A stretch of DNA of 64,000 nt from Pseudoflavonifractor sp. 524-17 (GTDB lineage: Bacteria; Bacillota; Clostridia; Oscillospirales; Oscillospiraceae), in contig NZ_QWEK01000015.1 of the NCBI RefSeq assembly GCF_009935845.1, positions 1-64,000 of the forward strand, given 5' to 3'. The notes beneath the pieces were generated by a model that was not told the origin of the DNA, searched no databases, and saw only the letters and a program-made list of their open reading frames with translations. The position numbers were made by a program, and so were the translations under genes. Each line of letters starts with the position of its first letter. The stretch's first letter is position 1. This document shows, piece by piece, positions 1-8,139 of this stretch.

Positions 1-27
1 TGCTGCCCTTATGTATCTTTATGCTTT

Positions 28-64
28 GCGGCCTGCCAGAACTTTTTCCTGGCAGGCCGCTTTT
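28..64 (+). terminator. Intrinsic terminator of a gene upstream of the window
   Basis: A 12-bp perfect stem (28-39 pairing with 49-60) closes a 9-nt loop and is followed directly by TTTT, the form of a rho-independent terminator on the plus strand. No gene ends inside the window before it, so it should belong to a plus-strand gene lying to the left. Confidence 0.8.
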
Positions 65-74
65 CGACAAGCTG

Positions 75-102
75 AAAGGAGAGGGGAGACCCTCTCCTTT
101 TT
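75..102 (+). terminator. Second hairpin with T-run upstream of the amidase gene
   Basis: An 11-bp perfect stem (75-85 with 90-100) with a GAGA tetraloop ends in a run of five T. It is either a tandem second terminator or a leader attenuator of the following gene. The sequence does not decide between these. Confidence 0.55.
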
Positions 103-165
103 GCCGCTGTGTAACCGGTGCCCTCCCGCCGCATAGACTGGTATATGAGTAGGAGGGAAGGGAAT

Positions 166-666
166 ATGACTGTCGTTCCATATAACCGCAGGGCGGCGGT
201 GGCCTACGCCCACCGGTGGGCCTATAGCCGAAATCCGCAGTACTACAATTATGACGGCCTTGGCGGGGACTGTACTAACTATGTGTCTCAGTGTCTATAT
301 GCGGGATCAAAAGTGATGAATGATACCCCCACCTTTGGCTGGTATTACTATACGCCGAATCAGAAAGCCCCGGCCTGGACAGGAGTGGAGTATTTCCGAA
401 ATTTTCTTCTTCGCAAGGAGGAGAGCGTAGGGCCCTTTGGAGAGGAGACAAAGCTTGCAGCCCTGCGGCCGGGCGACTTTGTCCAGCTTAAACTAGATAA
501 AAACCGGTTCAGCCACACGCCGGTGGTAGTCGCTGTAGGGCGGCGGCCCACGTTGTGGAACACTTTAGTGGCCGCACACTCCGCCGATGCGGACTATCGG
601 GTTCTGGCCAGCTACCCCTTTGAAGAAATTCGCTTTCTGCACATCTTAGGTGTGCGGAAGGAATAG
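166..666 (+). CDS. Amidase-domain (Amidase_6-like) protein
   Basis: A 166-residue protein resembling the putative amidase domain found in Clostridia and Bacillus. Visible features are an N-terminal YNRRAAVAYAHRWA helix, the segment GGDCTNYVSQCLYAG that supplies the likely nucleophilic Cys, and a later FSHTPVVV segment with a candidate catalytic His, as in NlpC/CHAP-like folds. There is no signal peptide, so it may act inside the cell or in the spore. The start at 166 is chosen because AGGAGG lies at 151-156, 9 nt upstream; an in-frame GTG further up has no such site. The gene stands alone on the plus strand, convergent with the recombinase gene. Substrate unknown. Confidence 0.75.
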   Translation: MTVVPYNRRAAVAYAHRWAYSRNPQYYNYDGLGGDCTNYVSQCLYAGSKVMNDTPTFGWYYYTPNQKAPAWTGVEYFRNFLLRKEESVGPFGEETKLAALRPGDFVQLKLDKNRFSHTPVVVAVGRRPTLWNTLVAAHSADADYRVLASYPFEEIRFLHILGVRKE

Positions 667-699
667 CGGCGGGGAGCAGGGAAGGGGGCGGCATGTTTC

Positions 700-1671
700 T
701 CAGGATCCCTTTTTCTTCCTTATCTTTCCCAGCGGGTTGGCCTGCGCGGCCACCCGTAGGTTTTCGTTGTCTACATGGGTATAAATTTGGGTGGTATTCA
801 GATTGTCGTGGCCCAGCACCTCCTGAAGAGTACGGACATCCACGCCGTTTTGAAGCATCAGCGTGGCGGCTGTGTGGCGGAGCTTGTGGCTGGAGTAAAG
901 TGTGCTGTCCAAACCGGCCTTTTTCAGCCGTTGCTTGACCATGTAGTGGACGGCATCTTTGGTCATGCGCGTATGCCGCCGGGTGATAAAGAGTGCGTTA
1001 GGATCTGCGGCGCCAGAGTGACTTCGCTCCTCTAGCCAGTCGTCCAGGGCCTGGCGGCAGGCGTCGTTCAGGAAGAGGACACGCTCTTTATTACCCTTGC
1101 CCAGCACTCGCAGCTGATTTTCGTGTATGTCTGAGAGATTGAGGGAAACCAGCTCAGAAATTCGCATACCACAGTTAAGGAAGAGGGTTAGAATACAATA
1201 ATCCCGGGTGCGGTTAGGCTCGTCAACGCTCTCCAGAAGATGAATACTCTGGTCTAAATCCAAGTAACGGGGCAGCGCCTTTTTCATTCGCGGGGAGTCC
1301 AGATCCTGAATGGGATTTTCTGTAAGCAGCTTGGCTTTTGTTGTAAGATATTTGTAGAAGGAGCGGATGGTGGCGACTTTCCGGGCACGAGATCGGGCGT
1401 TCAGACTGCGGTCCCGATCCAGGTAGTCCATAAAGGCGTATACATCTGTCAGCGTCACAGATCCGGCCAGCTGGAGATCCACATCGCTGATGGGAATCTC
1501 GTCAAATTCCACCGTCCGGGGAACGCAGCCTTTTTCCAGCTTGATGAACCGGAAAAAGGTCCGCAGGTCCAGAAAATATTCGCCTACAGTTTTGATGGAG
1601 TGTCCCTGTATGGTACGGTGGTAGGTTAAAAAATCGCGAATTAAAGCAGAAGCTTCCGTCCGATAATCCAA
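700..1671 (-). CDS. Tyrosine recombinase, XerC/XerD type
   Basis: A 323-residue site-specific recombinase with an N-terminal SAM-like core-binding domain (about residues 1-115) and a C-terminal catalytic domain. The catalytic set is complete: Arg170 in NCGMRISELVSL, Lys193 or Lys195 in GKGNKE, His262 and Arg265 in SHKLRHTAATLM, His288 in EVLGHDN and the nucleophile Tyr297 in QIYTH. Length and the lack of phage or integron neighbours suit a Xer chromosome-dimer resolvase rather than an element integrase. It follows radA on the same strand, separated by a gap with two hairpins. XerC and XerD cannot be told apart here, so no symbol is given. Confidence 0.88.
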   Translation of the reverse strand: MDYRTEASALIRDFLTYHRTIQGHSIKTVGEYFLDLRTFFRFIKLEKGCVPRTVEFDEIPISDVDLQLAGSVTLTDVYAFMDYLDRDRSLNARSRARKVATIRSFYKYLTTKAKLLTENPIQDLDSPRMKKALPRYLDLDQSIHLLESVDEPNRTRDYCILTLFLNCGMRISELVSLNLSDIHENQLRVLGKGNKERVLFLNDACRQALDDWLEERSHSGAADPNALFITRRHTRMTKDAVHYMVKQRLKKAGLDSTLYSSHKLRHTAATLMLQNGVDVRTLQEVLGHDNLNTTQIYTHVDNENLRVAAQANPLGKIRKKKGS

Positions 1672-1700
1672 TGTTGTTGTCGGGGCTGTCTGAAAGGCCC

Positions 1701-1724
1701 AAAAATAGCCTGGCGGGCTATTTT
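1701..1724 (-). terminator. Hairpin with T-run between radA and the recombinase gene
   Basis: Arms 1702-1710 and 1716-1724 form a 9-bp AT-rich stem that on the minus strand is followed by a T-run. It could end radA transcription; the recombinase gene starts 30 nt further on and would then need its own promoter. The stem is weak. Confidence 0.45.
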
Positions 1725-1751
1725 ACGAAAAAACTGGTTTTTGCCTCCACT

Positions 1752-1783
1752 CAACTCAACAAAATTTTCATTTTGTTGAGTTG
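1752..1783. repeat. Perfect 14-bp inverted repeat, possible operator or attenuator
   Basis: Arms CAACTCAACAAAAT (1752-1765) and ATTTTGTTGAGTTG (1770-1783) are perfectly complementary around a 4-nt centre, in the gap between the radA stop and the recombinase start. There is no T-run after it on either strand, so it is not an ordinary terminator. A protein-binding site or RNA structure is possible. Confidence 0.7.
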
Positions 1784-1810
1784 ATACAGCGCCCCGATTC
1801 ACCTCCCTCT

Positions 1811-3190
1811 CTATAGGATCGCTGCCAGCGCTTCCCGGATATTTTTGACCCGGATGAGCTGCAAACCGTCGGGCTGTGTCAGCTTTCCGCTGCTTCGGGC
1901 TGGGATGAGACATTTGCTGAAACCCATCCGCCGTACCTCGCTGAGCCGCTGGCCCAGGGCATTCACCGCCCGCAGTTCGCCGGTGAGCCCAACTTCGCCT
2001 ACAGCAGCCAGATCGTTTGGGATGGGCCGATCCCGAAAGCTGGACGCCAAAGCCATAATCATAGCCAGATCGGCGGCGGGCTCGTCCAGGTTCAAGCCGC
2101 CGATTACGTTGATGTAGGCGTCACAGGTGCCCACCATCAGGCCGCCCCGCTTTTCCAGCACCGCCAACAGCAGCATAGCCCGGTTGAAATCAAAGCCGTT
2201 GGAGTTCCTCCGGGGCATATTGAAGCTGGTGGGCGTCAGCAGGGCCTGGACTTCCGCTAGAACGGGCCGCACCCCCTCCATCACGCAGGTGACACAGGTG
2301 CCAGGAGTGTCCTGGGGCCGTCCGGCCAGCAGCATTTCGGAGGGATTGGGTACCTCCGCCAGCCCATCGTCCGCCATCTCAAAAACGCCAATCTCATTGG
2401 TGGCGCCAAACCGGTTTTTTGCTGCCCGCAATATGCGGAAGGACAGCTGCTGCTCCCCTTCGAAATAGAGCACGCAGTCCACCATATGCTCCAGCACCTT
2501 TGGCCCGGCGATAGACCCCTCTTTATTTACATGGCCAATAACAAAAACAGTAATCCCCTGCCCCTTGGCCAGCTGCATCAGAGCCATAGTGCAATCCTTG
2601 ACCTGCCCCACGCTGCCTGGCGCGGTGGCCAAGTCGCTGTTGTACAGCGTCTGAATGGAGTCCACAATGAGAATGTCCGGCTTCAGCTCATTGACCGACT
2701 CCACAATGTCCTCCAGGCTGGTCTCGGAGAGCAGATACAGGCCTTGGCTGCGGATGTGCAGCCGTTCCGCCCGCAGTTTAATCTGCCGCTCTGATTCCTC
2801 TCCCGATACATATAAAACAGTAGAAAACCGGCACAGATTGTCACAGATCTGAAGCATTAGGGTGGATTTTCCAATGCCGGGGGCGCCGCCTACCAGAACC
2901 AGAGATCCCTTTACCGCTCCCCCGCCCAGAACCCGGTCCAACTCGTTCATTCCGGTGGCGAAGCGGAGCTCGTGGGTGGTCTCTACCTCGTCCATCAGCC
3001 GGGGCCGGCGGCAGCCCAGCCCCCGGGAGGGACTCACCACCGCCCCGCTGCCTGATAGGCTCCGCTTTTTAGGGGATTCTGCCGGGCGCTCTACAATGGT
3101 ATTCCATGCATGACAGGCGGGGCACTGCCCTGCCCATTTTGGCAGCTCATTGCCGCAGTCTGTACAGTAAAACAGTGTTTTTGACTTCAT
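1811..3190 (-). CDS. radA: DNA repair protein RadA (branch-migration helicase)
   Basis: A 459-residue RadA/Sms protein that promotes strand exchange and branch migration in recombinational repair. It shows the N-terminal four-cysteine zinc finger (Cys9, Cys12, Cys23, Cys26), Walker A GGAPGIGKST at 101-110, Walker B around LIVDSIQ, the RadA signature AAKNRFGATNEIG, and a C-terminal Lon-like domain (PNDLAAVGEVGLTGELR). Length is normal for the family. It lies 24 nt downstream of cwlD on the same strand and the two are probably co-transcribed. Confidence 0.97.
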   Translation of the reverse strand: MKSKTLFYCTDCGNELPKWAGQCPACHAWNTIVERPAESPKKRSLSGSGAVVSPSRGLGCRRPRLMDEVETTHELRFATGMNELDRVLGGGAVKGSLVLVGGAPGIGKSTLMLQICDNLCRFSTVLYVSGEESERQIKLRAERLHIRSQGLYLLSETSLEDIVESVNELKPDILIVDSIQTLYNSDLATAPGSVGQVKDCTMALMQLAKGQGITVFVIGHVNKEGSIAGPKVLEHMVDCVLYFEGEQQLSFRILRAAKNRFGATNEIGVFEMADDGLAEVPNPSEMLLAGRPQDTPGTCVTCVMEGVRPVLAEVQALLTPTSFNMPRRNSNGFDFNRAMLLLAVLEKRGGLMVGTCDAYINVIGGLNLDEPAADLAMIMALASSFRDRPIPNDLAAVGEVGLTGELRAVNALGQRLSEVRRMGFSKCLIPARSSGKLTQPDGLQLIRVKNIREALAAIL

Positions 3191-3214
3191 TTACAGCTCC
3201 TATGGTCTCTTTTG

Positions 3215-3949
3215 TTATAGGATGGACGTACTGCCCATGGACGCTTCCGGCGCGGTGAGGATCGCACCGGCCAGCACAGCGGCCAGCTGGGTCTGATATG
3301 CCTCTGTGCGCAGCTTGGCCTCCTCTTCCTGGTTGGTCAAAAAACCGCACTCCACCAAAATGGCGGGACAGGAGATGTGGTTCATCAGATAGACATTCTC
3401 TCCAATGGGCTTGGCCGTGCGCTGGTTGCCGGGCTCCAGGCAGTCCCGCAGTAATTCCTGGGTGTGCTGTGCTAGGGGCTGGCTCAGGGCGCCGTTGGCA
3501 TAGAACACTTGGGCGCCGTGATACTTTCCATTGGGGTAGGAATTCTGATGAATGCTGATCAGCACGGCGTGCTCTGTTCCCTCCACAGCCGCCGCCCGGT
3601 TGTGGAGATCGGAGACCTTTTTCTCCCGCAGGGTCTGGGCGGACGGATCGTGGAGGGAGATATCCGCCTCCCGCAGCAGCACAGGGCAGGCGCCGCAGAA
3701 GCCCAAAAGCTGATCCAGCCGCCGGGCGATGGCCAGGTTAATCTCACTCTCCGGCGCACCGGTGAGGGAGACCGCTCCCCCATCTTCCCCGCCATGTCCA
3801 GCGTCAATGATCCAGGTGGCCATACCCCCCCGGACAGGCGCAAACACCGTCTGCACCTGTCCGGGCCAGGCCCAAAACCGGCACAGCAGGACGGTCAGAA
3901 CCGCCAATCCTCCGCAGGTGAATTTTCCCACTGCCTTTTTCCAGGTCAT
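3215..3949 (-). CDS. cwlD: N-acetylmuramoyl-L-alanine amidase CwlD-like
   Basis: A 244-residue Amidase_3 enzyme. A hydrophobic N-terminal segment (about residues 9-30) would anchor or export it. The zinc site is visible as DAGHGGEDGGA, the Glu of ESEINLAI, and SIHQNSYPNGKYHGAQ; a second catalytic Glu sits in VECGFLTNQEE. In Bacillus, CwlD helps make muramic-delta-lactam in the spore cortex, which is needed for germination; the single-domain length matches CwlD. The start is supported by AGGGAGG 8 nt upstream. It is divergent from the YhcH gene across a 161-nt gap. Confidence 0.88.
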   Translation of the reverse strand: MTWKKAVGKFTCGGLAVLTVLLCRFWAWPGQVQTVFAPVRGGMATWIIDAGHGGEDGGAVSLTGAPESEINLAIARRLDQLLGFCGACPVLLREADISLHDPSAQTLREKKVSDLHNRAAAVEGTEHAVLISIHQNSYPNGKYHGAQVFYANGALSQPLAQHTQELLRDCLEPGNQRTAKPIGENVYLMNHISCPAILVECGFLTNQEEEAKLRTEAYQTQLAAVLAGAILTAPEASMGSTSIL

Positions 3950-4110
3950 TCCTCATCCCTCCCTCTCCGCATCCTATGACGGCGGCGAGGGCGCTATGCG
4001 GTCTTTTGAAATTATAGCATAGGGAGAAGACCAAAACAACAATTTTTCCCTTGCCTTACAGCTGGATTCAGGGTAGGATAGAGACAGTACTCACAAGGAG
4101 GTCGATCACC

Positions 4111-4566
4111 ATGGTATTTGATCGCATTGAAAATGCCCCGCTGTACTACGGTCTGGGGCCGCGCTTTCAAAAGGCGCTGGAGTGGATGGCACAGGCAGAT
4201 CCGACCCAGATGAAACCGGGAGAAAAGGTGGTGATTGATGGCAATAATGTCTTTGCCACCCTCTTCAAGGTGGACACGCTTCCCCGAGCGGAGAGCCAGC
4301 TGGAGGGACACAGGAATTACGCGGACATCCAGTATGTACTCAACGGTCAGGAGTGTGTCGGTTACGCCCTGGAGGGCACTGTCCCCGTGACGGTACCCTT
4401 TGACCCGGAAAAGGACATTGGCTTTTGGAACGGGGATTGGGACACCATCACCGTACGGGCGGGGAACTTTTACATTGTTTGGCCCCAGGATCTCCACGCT
4501 CCCAGGGTGGCCAGCGGCACACCGGAACCGGTCACCCGGCTGGTGGTAAAGGTCAAATTAAATTAG
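4111..4566 (+). CDS. YhcH/YjgK/YiaL family protein (DUF386)
   Basis: A 151-residue protein of the cupin-like DUF386 family, which includes the beta-galactosidase beta subunit EbgC and YhcH of sialic-acid operons; members bind or convert sugar-related ligands. Family traits are EGHRNYADIQYVLNGQE with its His and Glu metal ligands, PEKDIGFW and NFYIVWPQDLHAPRV. The start at 4111 is set by AAGGAGGT at 4094-4101; an upstream in-frame start at 4051 lacks such a site. The gene stands alone with its own terminator, so the substrate cannot be inferred. Confidence 0.85.
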   Translation: MVFDRIENAPLYYGLGPRFQKALEWMAQADPTQMKPGEKVVIDGNNVFATLFKVDTLPRAESQLEGHRNYADIQYVLNGQECVGYALEGTVPVTVPFDPEKDIGFWNGDWDTITVRAGNFYIVWPQDLHAPRVASGTPEPVTRLVVKVKLN

Positions 4567-4576
4567 TGCCTGTCTG

Positions 4577-4626
4577 AAAGATGAGTTCACCAAAGATTTT
4601 CTTCCGGTGGACTCATCTTTTTGTCT
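4577..4626 (+). terminator. Terminator of the YhcH-family gene
   Basis: Arms 4577-4591 and 4606-4620 pair over 15 positions with one G-T wobble and are followed by a T-rich tract. It starts 10 nt after the stop codon on the plus strand. Confidence 0.88.
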
Positions 4627-4722
4627 TATACTGATTCAAATAAAGAGAGCTATTCGAAATCCCGCGCGCTTTGCGTGCTGACAGTGCATATATATGCGCG
4701 TTATTCTATCTTATACTTATAA

Positions 4723-4763
4723 AAAACCTGATAAAAAGCGTGAAAAGCTTTTTATCAGGTTTT
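4723..4763. terminator. Bidirectional terminator, 17-bp stem
   Basis: A perfect 17-bp stem (4723-4739 with 4747-4763) with a 7-nt loop is flanked by A and T runs, so it can act on both strands. It directly follows the stop of the cysteine desulfurase-like gene on the minus strand. Between it and the YhcH terminator lie about 95 nt with no recognisable gene. Confidence 0.88.
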
Positions 4764-4767
4764 AATC

Positions 4768-5901
4768 TCAGCTGGCATGGCTACGTGCAAGCTGAGATAC
4801 AGCTTTTATCAGCTGCATGGCATCAGTCCGGCGGTTAAAGGCGGAAAAGCTGGCGCGGATTGTGCCGGAATCAAAGGTGCCAGCGGTGCGGTGAGCCAGA
4901 GGCGCACAGTGCAGACCGGAGCGCACCGCAATCCCCTGGCTGGCCAGGGCCTCCCCTGCCGTCTCGCAGTCCATGTCCGCGATTTGGAAGGAGAGCACTC
5001 CGGCCTGGCACTTCCCTGCCGGCTCCCAGAAGGCGGTCACGCCGGGACAGGCGGCCAGTTTCCCTGCGGCGGTGCGGAGCAGCTCCCACTCGTGGCGCCG
5101 GATCCGTTCCAGCCCGGTCCTTTGAACAAAGCGCAGGCCCTCTAAAAGCCCGGCAACACCAGGCATGTTGTGGGTACCGGCCTCCAGACGATCCGGCAGA
5201 AAATCCGGCATCTCCGTTTTGGCGGAGATACTTCCAGTACCGCCTTCCAGCACAGTACTCACCTCTTCCCTGCCGCACAGCAGCAGCCCAGTCCCCTGAG
5301 GGCCGTAGAGGCCCTTGTGGCCAGGCATGGCGATAAAGTCCGCCTCCAGCTCCTGCATAGAGACAGGGAGAATTCCCGCAGATTGAGAGGCGTCCAGCAC
5401 AAACGGCACCTCTCTCTGGCGGCAGAGCCCGGCGATCTCTCTCACAGGAAGAACATAGCCAAAGACATTGGACACATGGGTACAGATGACCGCCTTTGTG
5501 TCTGGTGTAATCGCCCGATCAAACTGGGCCAGCATCGCCTGCGGCTGAAACAAAGGCGCCTGAGCTACCAAAATATTGGCGCCCAGAGTCACCAGCGGAC
5601 GGGTCACTGCATTGTGCTCATAGCCGGATATGACCACCCGGTCACCGGAGTGAACCAGCGTTTTTATTGCGATATTCAGTCCATGAGTGGCGTTTGAAGT
5701 GAAGATCACCTGTTCTGGGTTTTCCACCTTAAAGAGCTCTGCTGCCAGGGAGCGGCACGCAAACGCAGTGTTGGCCGCTCTGGCGGCGGCTGGGTGGCCG
5801 CCGCGGCCGGGACTGGCCAAGGTCCGAATGGCGTTGGCCGACGCTTGGGCCACAGCAGGCGGCTTTTGCAGCGTGGTGGCCGCGCTGTCCAGATAGATCA
5901 T
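4768..5901 (-). CDS. Class V aminotransferase, cysteine desulfurase-like
   Basis: A 377-residue PLP enzyme of the NifS/SufS superfamily. Visible are the N-terminal YLDSAATTLQKP, cofactor-contact residues TSNATHGLN and YEHNAV, the PLP-binding Lys196 in FIAMPGHKGLYGPQGTG, and Cys332 in RSGLHCAPLAH at the position of the SufS/NifS catalytic cysteine. The form resembles the cysteine desulfurase-like subfamily found in Clostridia and Enterococcus beside DUF3343. No IscU or SufBCD is adjacent, so the sulfur or selenium acceptor is unknown. It overlaps the upstream DUF3343 gene by 4 nt, a sign of translational coupling. Confidence 0.87.
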   Translation of the reverse strand: MIYLDSAATTLQKPPAVAQASANAIRTLASPGRGGHPAAARAANTAFACRSLAAELFKVENPEQVIFTSNATHGLNIAIKTLVHSGDRVVISGYEHNAVTRPLVTLGANILVAQAPLFQPQAMLAQFDRAITPDTKAVICTHVSNVFGYVLPVREIAGLCRQREVPFVLDASQSAGILPVSMQELEADFIAMPGHKGLYGPQGTGLLLCGREEVSTVLEGGTGSISAKTEMPDFLPDRLEAGTHNMPGVAGLLEGLRFVQRTGLERIRRHEWELLRTAAGKLAACPGVTAFWEPAGKCQAGVLSFQIADMDCETAGEALASQGIAVRSGLHCAPLAHRTAGTFDSGTIRASFSAFNRRTDAMQLIKAVSQLARSHAS

Positions 5902-6152
5902 AGCTGCACCTCTTTATAGCTGCCATCACTGGACATGATAAACACCCGTTTGGGGCTCAGCTGGACCCGGGCCAAAACCATGAGGGCGTTGGTCAGGTTT
6001 CGTTCGGAGACCTTGACCGAGTATCCGCAGCCCTCTTGCGCGATCTCTTTTGGGGAACGGAGGATATGGGCGGCAATCCCCATACGCTCCAGCGCGGATG
6101 CCGTCCGTTGGGCGTAGGTCAGGGAACGGCAGACGATAAGATAATAGACCAT
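5898..6152 (-). CDS. DUF3343 protein, putative Se/S carrier-like
   Basis: An 84-residue protein beginning MVYYLIVCRSLTYAQRTASA and containing GCGYSVKVSE, typical of DUF3343, whose fold is called a putative Se/S carrier. Cys8 and the Cys of GCGY are candidate chalcogen-handling residues. The family often sits beside a cysteine desulfurase-like enzyme, as here with a 4-nt overlap, which suggests that the two proteins pass sulfur or selenium between them. That function is inferred from context only. Confidence 0.82.
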   Translation of the reverse strand: MVYYLIVCRSLTYAQRTASALERMGIAAHILRSPKEIAQEGCGYSVKVSERNLTNALMVLARVQLSPKRVFIMSSDGSYKEVQL

Positions 6153-6201
6153 GATTGAAACGCTCCTCTCGCATTAGAATATGCGGAAAGGAACGCCGGG
6201 G

Positions 6202-6672
6202 TTACTCCTCTAACAGAGCCACCGCATGAGCGGCTATACCCTCGCCGGAACCGGTAAAGCCAAGGCCCTCCTCCGTAGTGGCCTTTATGTTGACACGATC
6301 CAGGGTAACCCCCATTCGTTCCGCCAGATTTTCCCTCATATGGGGGATGTACGGGGCCAGCTTTGGTCTCTGGGCTAAAATAGTGGCGTCAACATTTCCC
6401 ACATAATACCCCTTCTGATCCAGCATCTTCATTACCTTGTCCAGAAGCACGAGGCTGTCCGCGCCCTCATAGGCTGGGTCTGTATCGGGAAAGGCATGGC
6501 CGATGTCCCACAGTCCTGCCCCACCCAACAGCGCGTCCATCACCGCATGGGTGAGCACATCCGCGTCGGAATGGCCCAGCAGCCCCTGTTCATAGGGGAT
6601 GTGTACGCCTCCTAAGATTAGTTTACGGCCTTGTGTCAGCCGGTGAACATCATATCCGTGGCCAATTCTCAT
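6202..6672 (-). CDS. ispF: 2-C-methyl-D-erythritol 2,4-cyclodiphosphate synthase
   Basis: A 156-residue MEP-pathway enzyme that cyclises CDP-methylerythritol 2-phosphate with release of CMP. The start [12 protein letters not shown] contains the metal-binding Asp and His; [29 protein letters not shown] and the C-terminal [22 protein letters not shown] are diagnostic. The ATG at 6672 overlaps the ispD stop as ATGA, so translation is coupled. An upstream in-frame start at 6798 would add 42 residues unrelated to the family and was rejected. Confidence 0.96.
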   Translation of the reverse strand: MRIGHGYDVHRLTQGRKLILGGVHIPYEQGLLGHSDADVLTHAVMDALLGGAGLWDIGHAFPDTDPAYEGADSLVLLDKVMKMLDQKGYYVGNVDATILAQRPKLAPYIPHMRENLAERMGVTLDRVNIKATTEEGLGFTGSGEGIAAHAVALLEE

Positions 6673-7403
6673 GTACGGTCCCTCCAGTACAACAGCGCTT
6701 CCGCGACAGCCAGATCCTCCGGCGTGGTGATTTTCAGGTTGATCGGCGCTCCGGCGGTAAGAGTTACCTTCATGCCCAAGCGCTCCACCGCGGCACAATC
6801 GTCAGTCAATGTGACACCATCCTCCAGCGCCTTTACCAGGGCGCCCCGGATCAGCGACGCCTCAAACACCTGGGGGGTCTGCACCGCGAAAAGCTGAGCG
6901 CGATCCGGGGTAGCGGTGACAATCCCATTCTCCGCCTGTTTAATGGTGTCCTTAACCGGGACCGCAGGCGCCGCCGCGCCGCACCGCTCTCCCGCATAGA
7001 TGACTTCGTCCAGTACCGCCTGGCTCACCAGCGGCCGGGCTCCGTCATGGATGGCAATCAAGGCTGCCTCTTCACTGGCGGCGCGGATACCGGCCAGTAC
7101 GGACTCTGTCCGGCTGGCGCCGCCCACCACAATGCGGGCCACCTTGGAAAGACAGGCCTCCCGGCACAGCTGGCCGATCGGGACAATGAGATCTGCCCGG
7201 GTGACCACTACGATCTCATGAATTCTGGGACAGGCGTCCAATGCGCTCAGCGTGTGGAGCAGAATCGGGACGTCCCTCAAAGGATAGGTAATTTTATCTA
7301 CGCCCTCCATTCGGGCGGCACAGCCAGCCGCAGGGACAACTGCAGTGCAAAAGGGATCCTGTGTCTTCTTGCGGCGGAAGAGCCGCTGGAACCAGTCAGC
7401 CAT
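6669..7403 (-). CDS. ispD: 2-C-methyl-D-erythritol 4-phosphate cytidylyltransferase
   Basis: A 244-residue nucleotidyltransferase that joins CTP and methylerythritol 4-phosphate. The glycine-rich loop [17 protein letters not shown] near residue 25, the [11 protein letters not shown] segment, [11 protein letters not shown] and [11 protein letters not shown] mark IspD. About 20 extra residues precede the catalytic loop. It is translationally coupled to ispF in the usual ispDF order and lies behind carD, separated by a hairpin. Confidence 0.95.
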   Translation of the reverse strand: MADWFQRLFRRKKTQDPFCTAVVPAAGCAARMEGVDKITYPLRDVPILLHTLSALDACPRIHEIVVVTRADLIVPIGQLCREACLSKVARIVVGGASRTESVLAGIRAASEEAALIAIHDGARPLVSQAVLDEVIYAGERCGAAAPAVPVKDTIKQAENGIVTATPDRAQLFAVQTPQVFEASLIRGALVKALEDGVTLTDDCAAVERLGMKVTLTAGAPINLKITTPEDLAVAEALLYWRDRT

Positions 7404-7444
7404 AGAAACCTCCGTATGTCTCTTTTATATGTACATGACAGAAA

Positions 7445-7465
7445 GGAGCCCGAAGGCTCCCTCTC
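7445..7465 (-). terminator. Short hairpin after carD
   Basis: GGAGCC (7445-7450) and GGCTCC (7455-7460) form a 6-bp GC stem around a tetraloop, followed on the minus strand by TTTCTGT. It lies between carD and ispD and may act as a partial terminator. Confidence 0.55.
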
Positions 7466-7488
7466 TCAGCGTGTCTGCTTGAATTCTA

Positions 7489-7965
7489 TTATGTGAGCAC
7501 ACGATTGATGCGGGCCTCCACTGCCTCGTAATCAGAGTCCTGGGAAAGTACGATCTCAGAAATCAGAATCTGCTTGGCGGAGTGGAGCATTTTTCGCTCC
7601 CCAGTAGACAGGCCACGCTGTCCGTCCCGGAGGACCAAGCCCTTGACAACCCGGGCGACTTCCAGCAGATCACCGCTTTTCAGCCGCAGCATGTTCTCCC
7701 GATAACGGCGGTTCCAGTTGGCGTCCATCTCCACCTCAATACCGGGGATGGCCTCAATAATACGGTCTGCCTCTTCCCCATGGATTACCGGCCGCACTCC
7801 GATTTCCTCGCAGTTGTGCGTTGGAATCATCACCAACATTCCGCCGACAGGTAATTTTAGGATATAATATTCCCTCAGTACGCCGTTGACTTTTTTTTGA
7901 ACGATGCCGTCTACTACACCAGCTCCGTGCATTGGATGGACGATCTTATCCCCGACATGAAACAA
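7489..7965 (-). CDS. carD: CarD family RNA polymerase-binding regulator
   Basis: A 158-residue protein of the CarD/CdnL/TRCF family. The N-terminal RNA polymerase-interacting Tudor-like domain reads MFHVGDKIVHPMHGAGVVDG, followed by a helical C-terminal domain (NWNRRYRENMLRLKSGDLLEVARVVKGL) that contacts promoter DNA in the family. It is expected to stabilise open promoter complexes. The start is taken as TTG at 7965, placed 8 nt after AGGAGG; longer in-frame versions up to 8061 add sequence foreign to the family. It ends in front of ispD. Confidence 0.9.
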   Translation of the reverse strand: MFHVGDKIVHPMHGAGVVDGIVQKKVNGVLREYYILKLPVGGMLVMIPTHNCEEIGVRPVIHGEEADRIIEAIPGIEVEMDANWNRRYRENMLRLKSGDLLEVARVVKGLVLRDGQRGLSTGERKMLHSAKQILISEIVLSQDSDYEAVEARINRVLT

Positions 7966-8078
7966 GTTTCCCACCTCCTGATGGCCCTTAATCGCATTTC
8001 CACTTCTTATTACATTAAGTATTATAGCTGAATTTTCTAGAATTTGCAAGCAAAACTTCAAGTTACGAAGAGAAAATA

Positions 8079-8115
8079 AGAAAAACAGCTCACTTCTTTA
8101 CAAAGTGAGCTGTTT
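8079..8115 (-). terminator. Terminator of the ispH-S1 gene
   Basis: Thirteen-bp perfect arms (8083-8095 with 8103-8115) and a 7-nt loop are followed on the minus strand by TTTTTCTTATTTT. It sits 24 nt after the ispH-S1 stop and closes the operon that starts with the RpiR-type gene. Confidence 0.9.
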
Positions 8116-8139
8116 GACAGCGGCGGTAAACGCAGGTTC

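Noticed and set aside
700-1671. Tyrosine recombinase as a phage or integron integrase
   Set aside because: No phage genes, cassettes or att-like repeats nearby; size, radA neighbour and motifs fit a Xer protein.
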